Shown here: piece by piece, positions 58,983 to 64,000 of the stretch
How positions within the stretch are numbered: the stretch's first letter is position 1
Layout: every line of letters starts with the position of its first letter
Assembly (NCBI GenBank): GCA_049515135.1
Contig: JBEKUJ010000003.1
Location: 248,001-312,000 of the forward strand
Source of the DNA: Fen-1364 sp049515135
Lineage (GTDB): Bacteria; Spirochaetota; Spirochaetia; SZUA-6; Fen-1364
Reading direction: 5' to 3'
Length of the DNA stretch: 64,000 bases
Made by a program: the position numbers and the translations under genes
Notes under the pieces: generated by a model
Database searches by the model: none
What the model saw: only the letters and a program-made list of their open reading frames with translations
Told to the model about the DNA's origin: nothing

Positions 58983-61081
58983 TTTTGCAGGTCCAGTATG
59001 ATGAGCTGGAGGTTCTCGCCGCCCCCGTAGGAATTGCGCGACAGGCGGTAAACGATGTCCACCGTGTCTCCGATCGTGAACTCTCCCGGGAACCGTGGGG
59101 CTGCGTTCCAGTAGACGGCGGGCCACTTGGCTTTCCCCGCGTCAAAGAGCAGTTTCAGATGGTTGAGCTCGCGGCGTCCGATCAGCTCGCAATGGACCAC
59201 CTTCAGCCCGCGTGAGAGGAAGGCCAGAGGCGGATTTCCTTCTCCAAACGGCTCAAACAGGTCAACGATCTTAATAAGCCCTGGCTCGAGGTGGGTGAGC
59301 GGGATCTCGGCGTCGATATCGATGGACTCTTCCTCACGAATGGGCGGCAACTCTTCCACATGGGAAAAGAACGAGTCCAGGAAAGAGGCCAGGCGCTGCC
59401 GTTCCAGGCTGAAGCCTCCGGCGAAATCGTGCCCTCCGTAAGTGAGAAAATGCCCGCCGTGGCGCTGGAAGAAATCAGCGATCATCCGGTCCCGGCTGCA
59501 GCGAATGGACCCGATGGCGGTCTCGCCCGCCTCCGCGATGACGATGGCGGGCGTCTTGAAGAAGCCCTGCAGCCTCGATGCCATGATCCCCGTAATGCCG
59601 CGCTGAATTCGCTCATCGTGGACCAGGACGCATCGTCCTCCCGTGCGCGTGAGCGAATCCTTTGCCTGCTCCAGCATGAGGTTCCATGTCGTCTCACCCA
59701 TGCTCCTGCGCCGGGAGTCCAGCGTGACAAGCTGGTCCACCAGAGAATCCGCCTCCTCAGCTGTTTCCGAAAGGAACACCCGCGTGGCTGTGGCCGGCTC
59801 TCCCATGCGTCCGGCCGAGTTCAGGAGAGGGGCGATTTGCCAGGAAATGTCGGATGCGCTGATCCGTTTGCCCAGCAACTCCCTCCGCTTGAAGATCTGG
59901 CGAAGCCCGTTGCGCTCCGGCGCTCGAAGCGCGGCAAGCCCCTCGCGAACGATAATGCGGTTTTCGTCCACGAGGGGCATGAGGTCCGCGAGGGTCCCAA
60001 GGGTGACCAGATCCAGCCGGGTTCGGCAGGGAGCAAGACGGGCATCCTCTCGCGCCAGCACGAGCCGCCTGAACACGTCGGCAAGCGTATCCACCTCCGA
60101 CACGGGGCTGGAGCTGTACCGGTCCGTTTTTGAGCTCTGAGAGATTTTCAGAAGGGTTTGTCCCGCCAGCTCTGGCAGTGACTGCGCCACAAGCGGAGCA
60201 AGGTCTGAAAGGGAGATCGAAACATCTTCCCCAAAGGCCTTTGTCAGGAGTCGGGCCTGCCCGGGGGCGTCGAGCACGAGCACCTCATCCTGCGCAATGA
60301 ACGATGCGAGCCGGGTCTTTTCAAAAGGCACCAGCCCGGGAACGAAGCTTTCCATCAGCCGTCCTGTCTCGACAAGGTTCGTCATCCTGAGAGCTTCGAC
60401 GACTATGGTTTCGTTTGCAGGCCGGGCCGACAGGAGACATATGTCCGCGCCGAAGAACGGCGACCGGGAAAACCGCAGGGCCCATTCGACCTTTGATGCA
60501 ACGGCGCACCCGCAAAGGTCCCGGAAGGGGTAGCCGGGGAGCTTCGGGTCGACAATGGCGACCGCCGCCGGCAGGTCTGCAGGCGGATTGTGGTGGTCCA
60601 GGACTATCGTCTCAATGCCCTTTTCCGCGGCAATTGCCACCTCTGCCACATTGGAGACTCCGCAGTCAACGGTGACCAGAAGCCCAACCCCTGCTTCCAG
60701 CGCCTTGTCGATCACCTTGGGACTCAGCCCGTAAGCCTCCTCTCCCTCCGGCAGCATCCACTGTACCTCAGCTCCCAGGTCCACAAGCGCCTCGTAGAGG
60801 AGAACCGTGGAGGTTATGCCGTCCACATCCCGGTCCCCGAAGATAAGCATCTTTTCCCCGCTCTCAATCGCCGCGTTGATCCTTTCCACCGCGTCCGTCA
60901 TGGAGCTCATGAGAAATGGGTTGTGCTGGAGGCGCAGGTCAGTCTCAAGGAAGTATTGGAGCGACTCCGGAGCGGTGATTCCGCGACGCGACAGGATGGT
61001 TGCCGCCAGGAGGTCCACATCGAACCTGCGCGCGAGCTCGCGCACTGAGCCCGAGTCGATGGGGCTCTTGTTCCAGATCAT
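58979..61081 (-). CDS. recJ: Single-stranded-DNA-specific exonuclease RecJ
   Basis: A 700-residue RecJ. The DHH domain has FGDRDVDGITSTVLLYEAL (DxDxDG), LLVTVDCGVSN, TIVLDHHNPPADLP and AIVDPK. The DHHA1 part shows LNSAGRMGEPATA and YGGHDFAGGFSLER, and an OB-like C-terminus follows. An insertion of about 120 residues between ADICLLSARPANE and the DHHA1 part is longer than in E. coli RecJ. It degrades single-stranded DNA 5'-3' in RecF-pathway repair. The same operon holds recO, its partner in that pathway. Confidence 0.95.
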   Translation of the reverse strand: MIWNKSPIDSGSVRELARRFDVDLLAATILSRRGITAPESLQYFLETDLRLQHNPFLMSSMTDAVERINAAIESGEKMLIFGDRDVDGITSTVLLYEALVDLGAEVQWMLPEGEEAYGLSPKVIDKALEAGVGLLVTVDCGVSNVAEVAIAAEKGIETIVLDHHNPPADLPAAVAIVDPKLPGYPFRDLCGCAVASKVEWALRFSRSPFFGADICLLSARPANETIVVEALRMTNLVETGRLMESFVPGLVPFEKTRLASFIAQDEVLVLDAPGQARLLTKAFGEDVSISLSDLAPLVAQSLPELAGQTLLKISQSSKTDRYSSSPVSEVDTLADVFRRLVLAREDARLAPCRTRLDLVTLGTLADLMPLVDENRIIVREGLAALRAPERNGLRQIFKRRELLGKRISASDISWQIAPLLNSAGRMGEPATATRVFLSETAEEADSLVDQLVTLDSRRRSMGETTWNLMLEQAKDSLTRTGGRCVLVHDERIQRGITGIMASRLQGFFKTPAIVIAEAGETAIGSIRCSRDRMIADFFQRHGGHFLTYGGHDFAGGFSLERQRLASFLDSFFSHVEELPPIREEESIDIDAEIPLTHLEPGLIKIVDLFEPFGEGNPPLAFLSRGLKVVHCELIGRRELNHLKLLFDAGKAKWPAVYWNAAPRFPGEFTIGDTVDIVYRLSRNSYGGGENLQLIILDLQK

Positions 61082-62388
61082 TCCTGGGTGATCTCCTCAC
61101 GTATCATCTGCCTGGGTCCCGGCTCTCCATCCGCAAGCTGCCACGCAGAGGCCAGAAGACGAAGAGCCTCCTGAACCTTCTCTTCCTTCTCCCCACTGAC
61201 AAGGCACAGCTCATCACCCTTTGACACAGCCTCCCCCGCCGACTTGCGGATCGAGATGCCCACCCCGGGAAGCACTACGTCCTCCTTACGGGAGCGACCT
61301 GCGCCAAGCACCACGGACGCCAGGCCGACTTTGAAAGCGTCTATCCGGCTGACCGTGCCCGGGGAGGCTGCACGGAGCGGCCTTTTGATGGATGCATGCG
61401 GGCCTTTCTCGGGATGCAGCAGGAACTCCGTTTGCCCGCCCTGGAACTCCACGTTCTTCAGGAAGAGGTCCCATGCGGAGCCGTCGGAAAGCTTCTTTGC
61501 GGCCATCAACTGGCCTTCTGCAGGGTTGGCTGCTTTTTCGCCGAGAACCAGCATCCAGCCGGCCAGCCGACATGTGAGCTCTACAACGTCTGCCGGTCCT
61601 TTTCCGCGGAGGCAATCGATTGACTCTTCCACCTCCAGGAAATTGCCCACGGCCCTGCCCAGGGGCTGGTCCATGTCCGTTATCACGGCCACGACTTTCC
61701 TGCCCAGGCCCTTGCCCGTGCTCACAAGGGACCCGGCCAGGGCGCGCGCCTGCTCGAGGTTTTTCATGAATGCGCCGGACCCGCACTTCACATCGAAGAC
61801 CAGAGCCTCGGCTCCTTCTGCGAACTTCTTGGACATGATGCTGGCGGTAATGAGGGGCACCGACTCCACTGTCCCGCTGACGTCTCGCAGTGCGTACATC
61901 CGACGGTCTGCGGGCACTACAGTTTCACTCTGACCGATCATGGCAAAGCCGATCTTCGAAAGCCCCTGCCGGAAGCGTTCGGGGGAGAGGTCTGTCCTGT
62001 AGCCTGGTATGGACTCCAGCTTGTCCAGAGTGCCGCCGGTGTGTCCCAGAGAGCGCCCGCTCATCATTGGCACCCGGATGCCGCATGCCGCCGCGACGGG
62101 CGCCAGGATAAGGGATATCTTGTCCCCCACGCCTCCGGTGGAATGCTTGTCCACGAGCGGGCCGGGCACCCCGGAGAGGTCCATCACGTCCCCTGACCGT
62201 ATCATTGCTTCCGTGAGCAGGGCGGTCTCCTGCGGATTCATTCCGCGCAGAACAACAGCCATCAGGAGCGCTGACATCTGGTAGTCGGGAATGTTGCCGC
62301 GGGAGAAACCCTGGACCAGGAAATCGATCTCTTCCGCTTCAAGCGCGAAGGCGTCCCGCTTTTTCATGATCAGGTCCACGACCCTCAC
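61078..62388 (-). CDS. Pyrimidine-nucleoside / thymidine phosphorylase
   Basis: From the GTG at 62388 (overlapping the thpR stop codon as GTGA, with GGAGG upstream) the protein has 436 residues. The opening is DLIMKKRDAFALEAEEIDFLV. Phosphate and pyrimidine site motifs are VDKHSTGGVGDKISL, SGRSLGHTGGTLDKLESIPG (family signature), and FDVKCGSGAFMK. It cleaves thymidine and uridine with phosphate in salvage. The upstream frame continues into thpR and is not used. It complements the purine phosphorylase at 4.3 kb. Whether it prefers thymidine (deoA) or is broad (pdp) cannot be told. Confidence 0.94.
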   Translation of the reverse strand: MRVVDLIMKKRDAFALEAEEIDFLVQGFSRGNIPDYQMSALLMAVVLRGMNPQETALLTEAMIRSGDVMDLSGVPGPLVDKHSTGGVGDKISLILAPVAAACGIRVPMMSGRSLGHTGGTLDKLESIPGYRTDLSPERFRQGLSKIGFAMIGQSETVVPADRRMYALRDVSGTVESVPLITASIMSKKFAEGAEALVFDVKCGSGAFMKNLEQARALAGSLVSTGKGLGRKVVAVITDMDQPLGRAVGNFLEVEESIDCLRGKGPADVVELTCRLAGWMLVLGEKAANPAEGQLMAAKKLSDGSAWDLFLKNVEFQGGQTEFLLHPEKGPHASIKRPLRAASPGTVSRIDAFKVGLASVVLGAGRSRKEDVVLPGVGISIRKSAGEAVSKGDELCLVSGEKEEKVQEALRLLASAWQLADGEPGPRQMIREEITQE

Positions 62389-62942
62389 GCGGCGCCTCCG
62401 TCGAAGGTTATCCGGGAGAGCGCGACATATTCCGCCCCGCCGCGTCCAAGGATGGACTGGAAAAGCACGCATTCGCATATGGAGAACCGCGTCTCGGGAA
62501 GCTGGACCCCGGCATCCCAGCCCTGCGCAAGGTGCAGGTCCGAGTTGCGCGCAAGGGTGACGTGCGGTGTGAAACCCCGCCTGTCGCGTTCCCACCCCAG
62601 GGGCGCGATTGAAGATTCAAGCAGCTCCCAGTAGGAGCGAAGCTGTCCTTCCTGGTCGTCAAGGGCAATCCACAGCACGCGCGGATTGCCGCCCGGTGGA
62701 AACTGGCCCAGGGGACCCAACCGTGTAGTGAAAGGAGGCCTCTTCAACGCAGGGTCCTGGAAGACACGGCGGAGACCCGACAGGTCCCCCTCATCGACTT
62801 CACCGAAAAAGTGGAGGGTCAAATGATATGCGGATTGGGAAACCCATCGCAGCCTGGGATGGCTTGTGCGGATTGGGGCGATGAGCGTGGAAACCGCGTC
62901 CACGACAGCCCGGGGAAGCGGAAGCGCGGCGAAAACCCTCAC
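62385..62942 (-). CDS. thpR: RNA 2',3'-cyclic phosphodiesterase (LigT family)
   Basis: A 185-residue 2H phosphoesterase with both HxT motifs: YHLTLHFFGEV and FTPHVTLARN. The opening MRVFAALPLP is typical of ThpR/LigT. It opens 2',3'-cyclic phosphates on RNA; its cellular role is little known. It overlaps recO and the phosphorylase gene by 4 bp on each side. Confidence 0.93.
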   Translation of the reverse strand: MRVFAALPLPRAVVDAVSTLIAPIRTSHPRLRWVSQSAYHLTLHFFGEVDEGDLSGLRRVFQDPALKRPPFTTRLGPLGQFPPGGNPRVLWIALDDQEGQLRSYWELLESSIAPLGWERDRRGFTPHVTLARNSDLHLAQGWDAGVQLPETRFSICECVLFQSILGRGGAEYVALSRITFDGGAA

Positions 62943-63694
62943 AGACCGGCCCCAACCGCGCGAAGCGTGACAAGCTCCCCCTCAAGCACGGACTGCACCA
63001 TCATGGGCAGCACATGCCGCAGCGCCCGCAGGCCCGCAGGCTCCAGGGTGACCGCCACGGCGCTGGAAAGGGTTAGCTGCCCGGTTGCCGCCAGGTAGCG
63101 CACGGCGCCCGCCGGCACTGCCAGGGCGCCGGGCGGGACGCACAAAGGGCAGAGGAAACCGTGAACAGACGATGAAAAGAAAGCGGTGGCCCCTGCATGG
63201 AGAGAAGCGCCGCACTGGCAGCAGGCATCAACAGCCGGCTGGTAGCCGGCAAGGGAAAGGAACCGCCAGAGAAACTGGATGGTCACATATGGCTCCTCCC
63301 CGGCCCCCGCCCTGTCGAGGAGCTGAAGGGACTGGAGAAAGAGCTGGAAAAGCATGTCCGAGGTCTCTCCTGCCGCGTACGATTTGAGGACAACCTCGGC
63401 CCAGAGGGAAGCAGCGGCAAGACGGGGCAGGTCCCGTGTCACAGTCTCGAAGGTCTGGCGGATCTCCAGCTCCGTGACCTTGTAGCTTTGTTTTACAGGG
63501 TTGATGTACAACCGCGCCAGGGAAACTGTGAACGGCTCGCTGCCCATGCGCAGGGAGCTGTGCATCCGGTATGCGCCGTAGGCCGCGGCGCGGACCAGAC
63601 CCATGTTCGATGTGAGCAGGACCAGGCTCTTGTGGAACTCGCCAAGCCTCTCTCTGCGGATCACGATTGCCTGGGTTGTGAGGTTTCTGTACAT
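62939..63694 (-). CDS. recO: DNA repair protein RecO
   Basis: From the ATG at 63694 the protein has 251 residues. An N-terminal OB fold (TTQAIVIRRERLGEFHKSLVLLTSNMGLV and AAYGAYRMHSSLR) is followed by a helical domain and a zinc site CCQCGASL/FLCPLC. RecO loads RecA with RecR and anneals strands. A TTG 22 codons upstream is possible but would add residues before the conserved start. It is the first gene of the operon that ends with rpsU. Confidence 0.9.
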   Translation of the reverse strand: MYRNLTTQAIVIRRERLGEFHKSLVLLTSNMGLVRAAAYGAYRMHSSLRMGSEPFTVSLARLYINPVKQSYKVTELEIRQTFETVTRDLPRLAAASLWAEVVLKSYAAGETSDMLFQLFLQSLQLLDRAGAGEEPYVTIQFLWRFLSLAGYQPAVDACCQCGASLHAGATAFFSSSVHGFLCPLCVPPGALAVPAGAVRYLAATGQLTLSSAVAVTLEPAGLRALRHVLPMMVQSVLEGELVTLRAVGAGL

Positions 63695-63827
63695 CTCGGC
63701 GGGTCCCCGCACAATACTAATTGAGATGGACTCACGTGACAAGGCTTCCCTCTTAACCAACCCTTAACCGACAACGTTTATTTTGCCCATGAAACCGACC
63801 GCAACGGCGGTCATGTGGAGGCAAACG

Positions 63828-64000
63828 ATGAGGAAAGCAATCCCGCTCCTTGCGGTTATTCTCCTGGCAGCATGCACGTCATCAGCCCCCTCTCTTTCCG
63901 GAGGAGACCCGGAAGTCCGGAAGCTGATGACGGCATCGAACAGTGAGCCGCAGCTTTCGACAGATCAGCGTATCGCCCTGGTGCGCCAGCACGTGAAATA
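63828..64000 (+). CDS. Lipoprotein of unknown function (partial, runs off the window)
   Basis: The visible 57 codons begin at an ATG preceded by GGAGGCAAACG. The signal peptide is MRKAIPLLAVILLAAC with lipobox LLAAC. The mature part starts TSSAPSLSGGDPEVRKLMTA. An in-frame ATG at 63789 has no ribosome site. The gene is divergent from recO. Confidence 0.8.
   Translation, partial: MRKAIPLLAVILLAACTSSAPSLSGGDPEVRKLMTASNSEPQLSTDQRIALVRQHVK

Noticed and set aside
1..64000. CRISPR array, insertion sequences or rRNA
   Set aside because: No regularly spaced repeats, no intact transposase and no rRNA sequence were seen.

Overview
The window reads as the chromosome of a GC-rich, double-membrane bacterium, most probably a spirochaete. 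The clues are a murG / DNA polymerase III delta' / sensor kinase / sigma-54 activator gene order that I recall from Treponema, a groES that stands apart from groEL, many exported lipoproteins and outer-membrane-type proteins, and chemotaxis and c-di-GMP proteins. The phylum assignment is inference from gene content and recalled synteny, not from a search. Most genes sit in tight runs with 4-bp stop/start overlaps, so operon calls are fairly secure.

Left third (1-34.1 kb), mostly housekeeping. A partial sigma-70 factor and a SEC-C protein are followed by a stand-alone groES convergent with a dinG-type helicase carrying an N-terminal JAMM/RadC-like domain. dinG is in a minus-strand run with a purine nucleoside phosphorylase and a ketopantoate-reductase-like gene. 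A plus-strand run holds aspartate kinase, a divergent DapF-like protein, a J-domain protein and a WecA/TagO-type sugar-phosphate transferase. A minus-strand operon runs murG, holB, histidine kinase, sigma-54 activator, chemoreceptor. Then come a diguanylate cyclase with a defective receiver, a DUF445 protein with an SH3 lipoprotein, an outer-membrane-like protein with a lipoprotein caspase, and a run of two cyclase-fold proteins, rnhA, comM, htrA and uvrB. An elongator tRNA-Met and a ribose-type ABC transporter with a sugar isomerase close this part.

Middle third (34.3-55 kb), accessory in character. It begins with a tyrosine recombinase and ends just before the initiator tRNA. Gene density drops, and there are long degenerate stretches and an SDR pseudogene. 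Intact genes include an RRM protein, a fatty acid desaturase, a Wzi-like outer membrane protein, a radical SAM/SPASM enzyme, two small RBS-led genes, an NlpC/P60-like exported enzyme, and an exported PCMT with a membrane spermidine-synthase-like protein. The most striking locus lies at 48.7-53.5 kb: a 7TM-GAF-PAS histidine kinase ends in what looks like a LuxI/FeeM-type acyltransferase domain. It is transcribed divergently from an isoprenylcysteine-methyltransferase-like membrane protein and an HD-GYP response regulator. I read this as a candidate self-contained signal synthesis, sensing and c-di-GMP output module.

Right end (55.1-64 kb), housekeeping again. It holds an initiator tRNA, a polar amino acid ABC transporter (lipoprotein, permease, ATPase), and a tight minus-strand operon of recO, thpR, pyrimidine-nucleoside phosphorylase, recJ, an M23 peptidase and rpsU. 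A lipoprotein gene runs off the end.
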